From Neisseria sp. (GTDB lineage Bacteria; Pseudomonadota; Gammaproteobacteria; Burkholderiales; Neisseriaceae), in the NCBI GenBank assembly GCA_030531795.1, contig JAUNMN010000004.1, forward strand, positions 1 through 64,000: a stretch of DNA of 64,000 nucleotides. Reading direction: 5' to 3'. The position numbers were made by a program, and so were the translations under genes. Of the stretch, positions 29,974-39,296 are shown in pieces; positions within the stretch are counted from its first letter, which is position 1, and the number at the start of each line of letters is the position of its first letter. Under the pieces are notes generated by a model. That model made no database searches. It was given only the letters and a program-made list of their open reading frames with translations, and had not been told where the DNA came from.

Positions 29974-31674
29974 TTATCGTGTAGGATTTTGCGCTGCCGT
30001 CTGCACTTTCGCCGCGTAATCTTCCAGCTGAATGCGTTGGCTGATGCGGTTTTTGATGTGTTGCTGATGAGTGATGAACACAAAAGCAGTGTTTGCCAAT
30101 TCTTGTTGCAATACATTAACTAACTCGCTGGCTGCCTCATCGTCTAGGCGGTTGGTCGCTTCGTCCAAAAACAAAATGGCGGGTTTTTGCCACAAAGCAC
30201 GCGCCAAACTCAAACGTTGTTGTTCGCCGCCCGATAGGATTTTATGCCACTCTTCTTGTTGATTTAATTGATTTTTTAATTGCGCCAAACCCACTTGCTT
30301 TAATAAATGCAAAGCAGTTTCTTCATCGGGCAGGGCGGCGTTGGGATACGCCAAATTCGCCAGCAAAGTGTCGTGTGGTAAATAAGGATTTTGCGGTAAA
30401 AACAAGGCGTTGGCGTGGCAAGTGAATTGCCCTGTGTAATAAGGCGACAACCCAGCCAACACACGCAAAAGCGATGATTTGCCGATGCCGCTTTTGCCGT
30501 CTAGCAAGATGCTTTCGCCTGTTTTCAGGGCGAATGAAATCGGGTGCAGCAAAACTTGTTGGTTTTGGGTGTGAACCGATAATTGATTGATTTTCAAAAT
30601 ATTTTCTGATGTTTGCTGCTGAACATTGCCGTCTGCAGACGGCAAGTTGCGCAAAGCGTGGTCAAATTGTGCCAAACGTTGCACCACCGCCGCCCATTCA
30701 ATAATGCGTTTGTAATAATCCATGAACCAGCCAAAACCGTCTTGCACATTAGAAAACGCGCTGCGTGCCGCCATCATGTCGCCAAAAGTCATGGTTTTGG
30801 CAAGATACATCGGCAAAGTCGCCAAAATCGGAATGAACATGCTGACGCGCAAATATGCGGCGGAAAAACTTTCTAATTTCAGTTCACGCCAAATCAGTTG
30901 CTGCCAGTTGTGGGCGATGGCGGCAAAACGGTTTTCCAAGCGTTTTTGTTCTACAGTTTCGCCATTTAAAAACGCGATTTGCTCGGAATGGTCGCGGATA
31001 CGCAATAAAGTGGCACGATAATCCGCTTCGCGGTGTTGGCGATTGATGTTGAGTGCTTGCAATTTTCTGCCGATAAAATGGGTAAATAAGGTGCAAAGCA
31101 GCGAATAAATTAAGGCAACCCACACCAAATAGCCATAAATTTCAAAACTGTAGCCGAATGCACTAAAGGTTTGCACGCCCGACAATTGCCACAACACAGC
31201 AATAAATGCCCCCAGTTTGGCGGCGTTTAAAATAAAATACTTAAATAAATCAATGCTTTTTTCTGCCAACCAAAACGCGTCTTCGGCGATGCGTTGGTCG
31301 GGGTTATCGGGTTCATTGCTCAATTGCAAACGATAATGTTGATGCGCATCTAGCCAGCGTTGGCTGAACTGGTGGCTTAAATGTTGTCGCCAACGGAAAA
31401 TCAGTTTTTTGCGCCAAAAATTACCCAAAACGACAAAAAAAGTAATCAAAACAATGTAGAGCGAAAACTCGGCAATCAAACGCGGCATGATTGCGCCATT
31501 GAAAGCAGCGAGCGCATCGTAAAAGGTTTTATTCCATTCGGTTACCCACACGCTGACGCGAACAAAGGCGAGCGAGCAGGCAATCACGGCGGTGAGCAAC
31601 AGCCATTCGCGCCACTGACTGCGGGCATACCAAAACGGTTTGGCGAGTTGAAAAAAGAGTTTGAGTGTGTGCAT
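29974..31674 (-). CDS. ABC transporter, fused permease/ATPase of the YddA/SbmA-like type
   Basis: A 566-residue half-transporter. The N-terminal ~330 residues form the SbmA/BacA-like membrane domain (opening 'KPFWYARSQWREWLLLTAV', several helices, 'FWLAEKSIDLFKYF'). The ATPase domain follows, with Walker A 'GKSGIGKSSLLRV' near residue 400, signature 'LSGGEQQRLSLARALW' and Walker B 'AILFLDEAT'. Members of this COG move peptides or cobalamin-like cargo. The neighbouring TonB siderophore receptor on the same strand suggests, without proof, handling of a siderophore. An inverted DUS lies between the two genes. Confidence 0.85.
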   Translation of the reverse strand: MHTLKLFFQLAKPFWYARSQWREWLLLTAVIACSLAFVRVSVWVTEWNKTFYDALAAFNGAIMPRLIAEFSLYIVLITFFVVLGNFWRKKLIFRWRQHLSHQFSQRWLDAHQHYRLQLSNEPDNPDQRIAEDAFWLAEKSIDLFKYFILNAAKLGAFIAVLWQLSGVQTFSAFGYSFEIYGYLVWVALIYSLLCTLFTHFIGRKLQALNINRQHREADYRATLLRIRDHSEQIAFLNGETVEQKRLENRFAAIAHNWQQLIWRELKLESFSAAYLRVSMFIPILATLPMYLAKTMTFGDMMAARSAFSNVQDGFGWFMDYYKRIIEWAAVVQRLAQFDHALRNLPSADGNVQQQTSENILKINQLSVHTQNQQVLLHPISFALKTGESILLDGKSGIGKSSLLRVLAGLSPYYTGQFTCHANALFLPQNPYLPHDTLLANLAYPNAALPDEETALHLLKQVGLAQLKNQLNQQEEWHKILSGGEQQRLSLARALWQKPAILFLDEATNRLDDEAASELVNVLQQELANTAFVFITHQQHIKNRISQRIQLEDYAAKVQTAAQNPTR

Positions 31675-31697
31675 GAGATTTTAAATTTACAGTAAAG

Positions 31698-31735
31698 ATG
31701 CCGTCTGCGGTTTAGCTTGAAACTGCAGACGGCAT
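31698..31735 (-). terminator. Inverted-DUS terminator after the TonB receptor
   Basis: ATGCCGTCTGC and TGCAGACGGCAT flank a 15-base loop directly downstream of the receptor and before the ABC transporter, implying partial separation of the two genes. Confidence 0.6.
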
Positions 31736-31748
31736 GGTTTTGAAAAGA

Positions 31749-33969
31749 TTAGAATTTCCAATCTACTTTGAGGGTGATATTGCGTGGTTCACCATAATAA
31801 TTGCCTGCTAGATAGCTGCGAGAGGCGGTATTTTGGTAATAGCGCTTGTCGGTTAGATTCGAACCAATTAAGCCAATGCTCAAGTTTTGGGTGGGTTGGT
31901 AATGGACATTGGCATTGAATAAAGTATAGCCACCTTGAACAATACTGCCGCTGGCGTAGCTGGTTCGGCTTTGTGCGGATAAGCCAGCGCCTACTTCCCA
32001 TTTGCCTTGATTAAATGGCAGGCGATAGCTGCTGTATAGGCGGAAAATGTGTTTTGGCGTATGTGGGCTAAACTGAATACCTGTTGCCTGTGTGGTGCTG
32101 ATGGTATTGGCATACTTGGAAGTATTGAATGTGTAGCCCGCAAAGATTTTCCAGTTTTTTGTTAAATTGCCTGATAGTTCTGCTTCCCAGCCACGGCTGC
32201 GCACTCTGCCAATGGTGGCGGTGTAGCTGCGACTGGCAGTTGGGTCCATGGTGGTGTTTACGGTCATGGGGCGATTGCGTTCATTTAAATGGAATAAGGC
32301 AACAGAGGCATTTAAACGATTGGCAAGCCATGCACCTTTCCAACCAATTTCAAAATTATTACCTGTTTTGGGGTCGACCTGCTTGCCTTCTTTATCCAAA
32401 CGACCGTAGCTGGGTTTGAAAATGCTGGTATAGCTGGTGTAGAGACTTTGGCTGGGCGTAATGTCGTAAGTAAGACCCAAATAAGGGGTAAAGTGGCGCT
32501 GTTTGGTTAAGGTATTTTCTGTATATGGACGAGAAGTGTTGTAATTATAAGCATTTTCTACATAATGACTTTTAAACCAAGCATAACTGCCGCCTGCCAA
32601 AATGTGCAGTTTGTCAGTTGGGTTAAAGCGTGTACCAGCAGAAACCATATGGGTGTTAAACAGCGTTTCGCTGTTTCCGTCCCAACCCATATTGCTCCAA
32701 TCAGGGTAGGTGAAATCTGATGGTTGGTAGTTGTAGAGATTGAATGAAATGGTGGCATCACGTTTGGCATCTACGTTGTGCATTTGCCCTTTTTCACGGG
32801 AAAACGAGTAGGTGGCAAACCAATCATGTTGACGACCCAATGTGTGAAATTTTCCTGTGAGGCTGTTGTGAAAGGCAATTTGACTGCCATCGCCATTGTA
32901 GCGACTCATGATGCCAATGCGTGCGGTGTCGCTGGCATCGCCAGTATTGCGGCGAGCCAGTGTGCCAAATTCTAAATCGCTTTTGTTTTGGGTATAAGAC
33001 AGTTTTCCTGTATAGCGGATATGGTCATTGAAATAGTGTTCCAATTCACCAAAAACCGTTGTTTTGCGTTTTTTATGATTGTCCCATGCTGCACCTAAAT
33101 AGGTATCGCGTGGTAGATTTAAATCGCTTCCATCTGTACCCATCAGCACGCTAGTTGGTGGATTGTAGGATTTTTGTTGTAATAAGCCGCCCAGTGTTAC
33201 TTTAGTATTGTCGCCTGCATCTGCTTCAAGAATGCCGTAGATTGTGCCTGATTTGCCATCGGCGGCATCTTGGAAACTATTGTTGCGTTCTAAAATGGCA
33301 ACAGCACGTCCACGCAGGCTGCTATTTTCATTGAGGCTTCCAGATGCGTCCGCTGTGGTGCGCACCGTGCCAAAGCGGTCGGCTTGTATGCCCAATTGGA
33401 TTTGTTTATTGGCAGTAGGGCGTTTGCGTACGGCATTAACCGTACCGCCAGGTGAACCATTGGCTTGAGTCAAACCTGTCGCACCGCGTACCACTTCCAC
33501 ATGGTCATAAATAGCAAGGTCGGTTAAACTTTGTGCATCTTGATACATATTGGTTGCAGAACCAGGCACAGTAGAAGCAATGCCGTCTTCTTCAATTTGG
33601 TCAATATAATAGCCGCGTGATTGGAAACGATATGAGCCGTTGGCATTCACAACGTTTACGCCCGTCGTGGTTTTCATGGCATCGGCCAGTGTGGAGATGC
33701 CACGGTTATCAAGCTGGGTTTTGGTAATCACGCTCACCGACTGGGGCGTTTCTTTTGGCGAAAGTGCTAAACCAGTGGTGGTTCGCATTGCCGATGTGGT
33801 ATAAGATTCACGGTTTTCCGTGCGCGTGCTGCGGTTTTGGGTTGTTACCTTAACTTCTTGTAATTCAATGGAATTTTGCGGGGGGGGTAAGCGTTTCTGC
33901 TGATGAATAAGAATAAGCCGCCAGCATAGACGTTGCCAGCAAGCTTAAACGAAAGGTTTTTACAGACAT
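31749..33969 (-). pseudogene. TonB-dependent siderophore receptor, phase-variable and OFF in this sequence
   Basis: Outer-membrane ferric-siderophore receptor of about 739 residues if in frame. The ATG at 33969 opens a signal peptide (MSVKTFRLSLLATSMLAAYS, then 'YSSA'), but a run of eight C at 33880-33887 (minus strand) shifts the frame and stops translation after about 33 codons. With seven or ten C the peptide joins 'NSIELQEVKVTTQNRSTRTE' and the rest: TonB plug ('LSPKETPQSVSVITKTQLDN'), 22-strand barrel and a terminal Phe ('LKVDWKF'). The remainder is intact with no other lesion. Length-dependent tracts in signal-peptide codons are typical of switching surface receptors in this family, so I treat it as reversible, not decayed. 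A shorter internal ATG at 33788 would lack the signal. Confidence 0.85.
33880..33887 (-). repeat. Poly-C tract (C8 on coding strand) in the receptor gene
   Basis: Eight G on the plus strand. Seven or ten would restore the frame; eight or nine do not. Confidence 0.9.
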
Positions 33970-34075
33970 GATTTTCTTTCAAAGTGTTTTCTAAAAATAA
34001 ATGAGACGTAATTTTATTTTTGTTTAAACTTTATCTTCAAGAAAATGTGATAAATAATTTATATCGGTTAAAAAA

Positions 34076-35047
34076 GTGTTGCTAAATAGAAACAGTTCGT
34101 ATTTAAATTTGAATAACAGCTTTAACAAAAATGCGCAATATATTGGACGTTTTGCGCCCAGTCCAACAGGTTTATTGCACATCGGTTCGCTATTAACCGC
34201 ACTGGCTTCTTATGCCGATGCCAAAAGTGCAGACGGCAAGTGGCTGGTGCGCATGGAAGATTTGGACCCGCCGCGTGAAATGGCAGGCGCAGCAGACGAT
34301 ATTTTGCGCACTTTGGAAGCATTTGGTTTTGAGTGGGACGGCGAAGTGCTGTATCAAAGTCAACGCGATGAAATTTATCGGGCGGCTTGGGCGGAGTTGC
34401 GCGATAAAGATTTGATTTATCCCTGTTTTTGTAGCCGCAAAGATTGGCAAGCGGCGGCGACTTTGGGGGCGGATGGCTGGGTTTACAATGGGCATTGCCG
34501 CGATTTGCCGAAGTTGGCAAACGCAGAAAATCCCGCGTATTTGAAACAAAACAACAAAATGCCAGCGTGGCGTTTGCGCGTGCCGTCTGCAGTTTACGGT
34601 TTTGACGACCGCATTGTTGGGCATTATCAGCAAAATTTGGCAAACGAAATCGGCGATTTTGTGTTGCTGCGTGCCGATGGTTTGTGGGCGTATCAATTGG
34701 CGGTGGTGGTGGACGATGCCTTGCAGGGCGTTACTCATGTGGTGCGCGGACAAGATTTGCTGGTGTCGACTCCGCGACAATTGTTTGTGCAAGAATGTTT
34801 GAATTTGCCGCCAGTTTCTTATGCTCATTTACCGCTTTTGGTGAACCGTTTGGGGCAAAAATGGTCAAAACAAACGCTTGCTCCTGCGCTCAAGTGTGAA
34901 TATCGAGAAACTTTATTACGACAAGTGATGGCGTATTTGAATGTGCCGTCTGCACCTGAAGGTTTGAATGTAGCAGAATTACTGGCTTGGACGGTGCAAC
35001 ATTGGGACATGGCTCGCGTGGGCAAAAACGCGATTTGCACAGAATAA
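34076..35047 (+). CDS. gluQ: Glutamyl-Q tRNA(Asp) synthetase
   Basis: Paralogue of the catalytic half of GluRS that attaches glutamate to queuosine-34 of tRNA-Asp; no anticodon domain. Motifs: '[20 protein letters not shown]' near residue 22 (HIGH-like), zinc site 'CFCSRKDW' with a later 'YNGHCRDL', and a degenerate KMSKS '[10 protein letters not shown]'. Up to 323 residues counting from the GTG at 34076. That start is weak, no ATG precedes the conserved block, and a TTG about 12 codons on is an alternative. Not beside dksA, its frequent neighbour elsewhere. Confidence 0.88.
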   Translation: MLLNRNSSYLNLNNSFNKNAQYIGRFAPSPTGLLHIGSLLTALASYADAKSADGKWLVRMEDLDPPREMAGAADDILRTLEAFGFEWDGEVLYQSQRDEIYRAAWAELRDKDLIYPCFCSRKDWQAAATLGADGWVYNGHCRDLPKLANAENPAYLKQNNKMPAWRLRVPSAVYGFDDRIVGHYQQNLANEIGDFVLLRADGLWAYQLAVVVDDALQGVTHVVRGQDLLVSTPRQLFVQECLNLPPVSYAHLPLLVNRLGQKWSKQTLAPALKCEYRETLLRQVMAYLNVPSAPEGLNVAELLAWTVQHWDMARVGKNAICTE

Positions 35048-35100
35048 TGTGCAAAAATGATTTAATGATTTGTATTGAAAACAACTTTAGGATTGAAAAA

Positions 35101-35916
35101 ATGACAAGAAAACGTTTAAACCCTGTTCACATTGCCGTGCCAACGGCATTTTATGATGATGAGACCTTAAACGCAGACGGCACGTTGGCGCATATTCGTC
35201 ATTTGATTGCACGCGGGGCGAAGTCGCTGATGTTGTGTGGTTCAACGGGCGAACAGCATTCTTTGGATTTTGCGGAAAAATTGGCTTTGCTCGCGGCGTT
35301 GGAAGCGGCGAATTTGCCCGATGATGTGGAAATCATTTTTGGCGTGGCGGCAATTCGTCAAAGTCATGCCATTGAACTGGCAAAGGCGATTGCCCAAAGC
35401 GAAGTGGTGGATGCGATTTTATTGGGTTTTCCGCCATACTTGCGACCCACGCAAAATCAAGCACTTGCCTATGCCGAAGCCATTTTGCAGACGGCACAAA
35501 AGCCGTGCATCGTCTACAACAATCCCGAGCGAACGGGTTTTGATTTGAGCGTGGAAAGTGCGGTTCAACTGGCAAATAATCCATATTTAATCGGTTTCAA
35601 AGACCCGAGCGATTTGGCGAAGTTACGCGCAAAAATTGGCGATGATTGGCATTATTTTTGCGGTGGCGACATGGACATCGCCGAAAAACTGCAACAAGGT
35701 TACAACGGCGTGTCTTCGCAATTGGGCAATCTTTATCCTGATTTGTTGCAAAACTACGTTGCTGAATTACTCGCTGGCGAGATGCCAAGCGAAAACCTTG
35801 ACCATAAGGTGCAAGATTTTTACCGCGGCAGCTGGTTGGTGCGACTGAAACAGCAATTAGGCATGGGCATTTGCCGTTCGCCTTTGCTGGATTTAGTAGC
35901 GGATAGAGTGGAATAG
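35101..35916 (+). CDS. Dihydrodipicolinate synthase/N-acetylneuraminate lyase family aldolase
   Basis: A 271-residue TIM-barrel class I aldolase. Visible family features: 'LMLCGSTGEQHSL' near residue 40 (pyruvate carboxylate loop), the catalytic Tyr in 'CIVYNNPERTGFDL' near residue 138 and the Schiff-base Lys in 'LIGFKDPSD' near residue 165. It may be a second DapA-like enzyme; diversity in the barrel leaves the substrate open. The start at 35101 (MTRKRLNPVH) fits the family, and the longer frame overlaps gluQ. Confidence 0.8.
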   Translation: MTRKRLNPVHIAVPTAFYDDETLNADGTLAHIRHLIARGAKSLMLCGSTGEQHSLDFAEKLALLAALEAANLPDDVEIIFGVAAIRQSHAIELAKAIAQSEVVDAILLGFPPYLRPTQNQALAYAEAILQTAQKPCIVYNNPERTGFDLSVESAVQLANNPYLIGFKDPSDLAKLRAKIGDDWHYFCGGDMDIAEKLQQGYNGVSSQLGNLYPDLLQNYVAELLAGEMPSENLDHKVQDFYRGSWLVRLKQQLGMGICRSPLLDLVADRVE

Positions 35917-35944
35917 TTTTTTTGAAATAAAGATTTAGAGTTGA

Positions 35945-35986
35945 AATGCCGTCTGCGACTGAAGAAAATCCTGTCGCAGACGGCAT
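35945..35986 (+). terminator. Bidirectional inverted-DUS terminator
   Basis: ATGCCGTCTGCGAC and GTCGCAGACGGCAT form a 14-bp stem between the convergent dapA-like and L36 genes. Confidence 0.8.
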
Positions 35987-36000
35987 TTGCTTTGCTGATT

Positions 36001-36126
36001 TTACCGCTGACGCGCTTTGAAACGCGGATTGCTTTTGCAAATCACATAAACCTTGCCTTTGCGGCGCACGATTTGGCAATCGCGGTGGCGTTGTTTGGCG
36101 GATTTGAGCGAAGACAAAACTTGCAT
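36001..36126 (-). CDS. Ribosomal protein L36, zinc-independent paralogue
   Basis: A 41-residue protein starting [20 protein letters not shown]. It matches the alternative L36 (YkgO type): longer than the 37-residue standard form and missing the first zinc cysteine ('[10 protein letters not shown]' where CxxC is expected), though one C is kept in 'VICKSNP'. It follows the L31 type B gene by 3 bases. The pair sits behind a Zur box, the standard way to replace zinc-binding ribosomal proteins when zinc is scarce. Confidence 0.85.
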   Translation of the reverse strand: MQVLSSLKSAKQRHRDCQIVRRKGKVYVICKSNPRFKARQR

Positions 36127-36129
36127 GGC

Positions 36130-36411
36130 TTACTCCTGATTGCGTTTGGCGAAACCGTTCAGCATATTGCCAAAGCGACTATTGAACTTGCTGGCGCGAC
36201 CTTCGTTATTGTATTCGCGCTGCTTGCCTGTGTAGACAGGGTGCGAGGCAGACGAAGTGTCGAGCATGAACACGGGATATTCTTTGTCGTCCGTCCAAAC
36301 CATGGTTTTGCCATGGGTATTGGCGCAAGAGCGAATCAGCCAACCTTCGTTGGCAGAACTGTCAAAAAACAAGACGGTGCGATAGTTTTCGGGATGAATA
36401 TTCGGTTTCAT
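36130..36411 (-). CDS. rpmE2: Ribosomal protein L31 type B (zinc-independent)
   Basis: A 93-residue L31 paralogue ('[20 protein letters not shown]', '[20 protein letters not shown]') without the CxxC zinc motif of the standard L31. It replaces the zinc form under zinc limitation. A Zur box (36428-36442) lies 17 bases upstream of the start codon and the AAAGGAAAAA ribosome site follows it, so repression by zinc-loaded Zur is expected. Co-transcribed with the L36 paralogue. Confidence 0.92.
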   Translation of the reverse strand: MKPNIHPENYRTVLFFDSSANEGWLIRSCANTHGKTMVWTDDKEYPVFMLDTSSASHPVYTGKQREYNNEGRASKFNSRFGNMLNGFAKRNQE

Positions 36412-36427
36412 TGTTTTTCCTTTAAAA

Positions 36428-36442
36428 TGTTATACCATAACA
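36428..36442 (-). promoter_or_regulatory. Zur operator upstream of rpmE2
   Basis: TGTTATACCATAACA, a perfect 6-bp inverted repeat around ACC. It fits the Zur element reported for N. meningitidis (TGTTATDNHATAACA, from memory) at every position. Confidence 0.85.
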
Positions 36443-36483
36443 TTATAGCGAAATTTGACATTTGTGCAAGCGATGAATGTGAA

Positions 36484-36518
36484 AATGCCGTCTGCAGTTT
36501 AATGAGTGCAGACGGCAT
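36484..36518 (-). terminator. Inverted-DUS terminator after coaD
   Basis: ATGCCGTCTGCA pairs with TGCAGACGGCAT, 13 bases after the coaD stop on the minus strand. It also isolates the Zur-controlled pair from upstream reading. Confidence 0.7.
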
Positions 36519-36530
36519 GATTTGGTTTTC

Positions 36531-37043
36531 TTAACTATTATCTTGATTTTCTTGCAATATTTTTTGATAAACCGCGTCGGGTAAATAGCGTTGTATCGTT
36601 TCGCGCCAACCTTTAGGGCCAACCATGCCTTTGACTAAAGTAGACGATACTTCGGCAAATTCGCGCGGCGGCATCAGCAAAACGGTGGTGATTTCGGGGT
36701 GTAAATCGGAATTGATGTAGCGCATCGAGCGTTCGTATTCATAATCGGCGGCGCTGCGTATGCCGCGAATGATGAACGCCGCGCCTTGGTCGTGGGCATA
36801 ATTGACCAAAAACTGATTTTCAAAAGTTCCCACGCGCACGTTTGCAAATTCGGCACAAATGTCGCGCAACATGGCTTGACGTTCGGCAACGCTGTAGCTG
36901 CTTTTTTTGTCGGGATTGATACCGATTGCCACGATGACTTCGTCAAACATCGCTTGCGCTTGGCGTATCATCCACAAATGCCCGTTGGTGGGCGGGTCAA
37001 AACTGCCTGCGTACACCGCACGGCGTAGGGTTGGTTTATTCAT
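36531..37043 (-). CDS. coaD: Phosphopantetheine adenylyltransferase
   Basis: Fourth step of coenzyme A synthesis: 4'-phosphopantetheine plus ATP to dephospho-CoA. 170 residues, family length. The nucleotidyltransferase motif '[18 protein letters not shown]' (T/HxGH) near residue 10 and '[17 protein letters not shown]' near residue 93 are complete. Confidence 0.96.
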   Translation of the reverse strand: MNKPTLRRAVYAGSFDPPTNGHLWMIRQAQAMFDEVIVAIGINPDKKSSYSVAERQAMLRDICAEFANVRVGTFENQFLVNYAHDQGAAFIIRGIRSAADYEYERSMRYINSDLHPEITTVLLMPPREFAEVSSTLVKGMVGPKGWRETIQRYLPDAVYQKILQENQDNS

Positions 37044-37054
37044 TTTTAATATTT

Positions 37055-37092
37055 ATGCCGTCTGCAGTGTGTTAATCAACTGCAGACGGCAT
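37055..37092 (-). terminator. Inverted-DUS terminator after the BAX-inhibitor gene
   Basis: ATGCCGTCTGCAG pairs with CTGCAGACGGCAT, 20 bases after the upstream gene's stop and just before coaD. Confidence 0.75.
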
Positions 37093-37111
37093 GATTTTCG
37101 GTTAATCGGGT

Positions 37112-37798
37112 TTAATCGTCGTTGCCAGCGAACGACAACAAGATTTGCAACAAGCTGCTGAACAAATTGTATAAAGAGATGAAAATGCTCAAAGCCGCGC
37201 TGATGTGGCTGTCTTCGCCGCCTTCAATGATTTGGCGCACTTGGAACATAATCATCAACGAGCTGAACACGACAAAACCGCCAGCCAACACCAAGCTCAA
37301 AGCAGGCAATTGCATAAACATTTGTGCCACGATGCCAACCATCAATACAATCGCGCCAACGGTTAAGAAGTTGCCCAAACCGCGCAAGTTCACATTCGCT
37401 TTGTGGGCGATGATGGACATCACGGCGAACACGGCGGCGGTCATCAAAGCCGCTGTGCCAACCAAGCCCGCACCGCCTTGAATGCTCAAACTGTATTGCA
37501 ATAAAGGCGAAATCAACACGCCCATGCCGAAGGTGAACACCATCAGCAAAGCCGCGCCGACATTGCTGTAGCGGTTGCGTTCAATCATGAACACCATGCC
37601 GTAGAAAAACACCAACACGGCGATGAAGCCAATCCAACGGTTGCCTGTGGCGGTGTAAAGATTGAAACCTGTGCTGGCGGCAACGAATGCGCCCAGTGCG
37701 CACGGAATAAACGATAAACCCAACAAGCCGTATGTTTTACGCAAAACGCTGTTTTGGTTTTGGACGGCGGTTTGATTTTGATAAACATCATGTTGCAT
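37112..37798 (-). CDS. BAX inhibitor-1 (YbhL/YccA) family membrane protein
   Basis: A 228-residue protein with seven hydrophobic helices and the BI-1 family pattern ('LRKTYGLLGLSFIPCALGAF', 'GLVGTAALMTAAVFAVMS', C-terminal 'ISLYNLFSSLLQILLSFAG'). Relatives form pH-sensitive calcium leaks or bind FtsH (YccA); function here unknown. The start is MQHDVYQNQ at 37798 after AAAAGGAAAAACACC; a longer frame upstream is untranslated. Confidence 0.88.
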   Translation of the reverse strand: MQHDVYQNQTAVQNQNSVLRKTYGLLGLSFIPCALGAFVAASTGFNLYTATGNRWIGFIAVLVFFYGMVFMIERNRYSNVGAALLMVFTFGMGVLISPLLQYSLSIQGGAGLVGTAALMTAAVFAVMSIIAHKANVNLRGLGNFLTVGAIVLMVGIVAQMFMQLPALSLVLAGGFVVFSSLMIMFQVRQIIEGGEDSHISAALSIFISLYNLFSSLLQILLSFAGNDD

Positions 37799-38006
37799 GG
37801 TGTTTTTCCTTTTGTGGTGTGAGAAAAAATGAAAGGGCATTCTAACAGCAAATCGGCGTTTTGTGCTTGAAAATGGTGCATTTTCTTGCTGCGAACATTC
37901 GGTTCTGCGCCAAAGAAAATACAGCGACAAACGATAATGAGTTTGCTACGCAATGCCTTGCCAAAAAGTGTTGCCTAAAATGGCGCAAAATGGCGAAAAC
38001 TCAAGT

Positions 38007-38018
38007 TGCAGACGGCAT
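38007..38018 (-). repeat. Isolated DUS in 37799-38285 gap
   Basis: A single TGCAGACGGCAT in a 487-base intergenic region between the divergent BAX-inhibitor and NlpC genes. The only other structure I see there is an 11-bp inverted repeat at 38135-38175. Confidence 0.8.
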
Positions 38019-38134
38019 GATGTAAGACAAAACTTGTTTAAAAACGGCATGGATTTTGCGTAAAGCTAGGGAAAATGGCTGTTAAGAGACGCGCTGCTGT
38101 GGTATCTTTCGGTAGTTTTTGACTTGCGCTAGGA

Positions 38135-38175
38135 CTTTTACCGCAGTGTTTGCTCGGCGAGTATTGCGGTAAAAG
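38135..38175 (+). repeat. Inverted repeat in intergenic region
   Basis: CTTTTACCGCA pairs perfectly with TGCGGTAAAAG over a 19-base loop, followed by CCTTTT. It could be a terminator of an unrecognised short RNA, or part of the NlpC gene leader. Confidence 0.5.
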
Positions 38176-38285
38176 CCTTTTAAATCAGTGGATTGTTGGC
38201 GTTGCAAAAGGGTTTTTGGCAAATTTGCTTTGCGTAAATTCAATTCAATCACGCCACTTTCGCGTAAGATAAGATGGAACGTAGC

Positions 38286-38831
38286 ATGAATTTAGTCAAA
38301 AAATTCATTTGTACGCTGGCGATTTTGTTCAGCGTGCCAGCCAGCATGGCAGATGATTTGGAAAATTTAATCCAGTCGCGCAATACGATTGCGCCAAGCG
38401 CGCCTGCGACAACGCAAAGTGTGAGCAAACAAGATGCCGATGATTTGATTCGCAGCGCGATGGGTTTGTTGGGCGTGGCATATCGTTTTGGCGGCACTTC
38501 GCCAACGAGCGGCATGGATTGCAGCGGTTTTATGCAATACATTTTCCGCAAAAGTATGCAAGTGAATTTGCCGCGCACGGCAGCACAACAGGCGCAAATG
38601 GGCGTGGCAGTGAGCCGCAGCGAGTTGCAGGCAGGCGATATGGTGTTTTTTAATACGGCGGGCAATCGTATTTCTCATGTTGGTTTGTACATCGGCAATA
38701 ATCGTTTTATTCACGCGCCGCGCACGGGCAAAACGATTGAAATCACCAGTTTGAGCAATAAATATTGGAACAGCAAATATAGATTGGCGCGTCGTGTGAA
38801 GCCTTATAACTCGGGGCGTTTCACGAATTAA
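38286..38831 (+). CDS. NlpC/P60 family cell-wall hydrolase
   Basis: A secreted 181-residue endopeptidase-type protein that would cut peptide crosslinks in peptidoglycan. A signal peptide ('LVKKFICTLAILFSVPASMA') is followed by the C40 domain. The catalytic Cys is in 'SGMDCSGFMQYIF' near residue 78, the His in 'NRISHVGLYIG' near residue 130 and the third polar residue in 'FIHAPRTGK'. An ATG four codons upstream (38274) is an alternative start; I prefer 38286 because GGAACG lies at a suitable distance. Confidence 0.87.
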   Translation: MNLVKKFICTLAILFSVPASMADDLENLIQSRNTIAPSAPATTQSVSKQDADDLIRSAMGLLGVAYRFGGTSPTSGMDCSGFMQYIFRKSMQVNLPRTAAQQAQMGVAVSRSELQAGDMVFFNTAGNRISHVGLYIGNNRFIHAPRTGKTIEITSLSNKYWNSKYRLARRVKPYNSGRFTN

Positions 38832-38862
38832 GCGTGTTTTATCAAGATTTTGTTAAAGGAAA

Positions 38863-39087
38863 ATGGCGATGGCAATGCCTGAATTACCTAAATGGCACGA
38901 AGACGATGGCAGCATTGTTTCTTGCACGGAAAAGGTGAAGGTGATGACCGAAAACATGACCGAGTTGTTTCAAACGGCGCAAGATGCGTTTGAAGACGCG
39001 CTGTTGATGGGTTGCAGTGAAACGCAGGTGCGCGCGTTTTTGTTGGACTTGGTGCAGGGTTTGGAAAATCCGTATAAAAAGCCTTGA
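38863..39087 (+). CDS. Small conserved-looking protein of unknown function
   Basis: A 74-residue acidic soluble protein with mostly helical composition ('MTELFQTAQDAFEDALLMGC', 'QVRAFLLDLVQGLENPYKKP'). A TTAAAGGAAA ribosome site precedes three clustered ATG codons (38863, 38869, 38875), so the start is uncertain. I do not recognise a family. It lies 31 bases after the NlpC gene and may share its transcript; an inverted DUS ends it. Confidence 0.6.
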   Translation: MAMAMPELPKWHEDDGSIVSCTEKVKVMTENMTELFQTAQDAFEDALLMGCSETQVRAFLLDLVQGLENPYKKP

Positions 39088-39120
39088 AGCCGAATATTTG
39101 GGCATGATGAAAGGCAAGGT

Positions 39121-39160
39121 GCCGTCTGCAGGTTGGTAAATCAATCTGCAGACGGCATTT
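39121..39160 (+). terminator. Inverted-DUS terminator
   Basis: GCCGTCTGCAG pairs with CTGCAGACGGC and is followed by ATTTTTG. Confidence 0.75.
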
Positions 39161-39296
39161 TTGCGTTTGTGTGTTTGCGTTTGCCGATTGTGTTATGCCG
39201 AAAAAGCATGACAAGAAACGCGCCGCCAGCATTGATTTTTGGCGTGTGGCGAATTATAGTTTTGCCCGTTTTGTGAACAGTAAACGAAAGCGGAAA

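Noticed and set aside
31749..33788. Starting the TonB receptor at the internal ATG at 33788
   Set aside because: This start gives a protein with no signal peptide and begins inside the plug domain; the sequence upstream encodes a signal peptide in a shifted frame, so the C8 frameshift explains it better.
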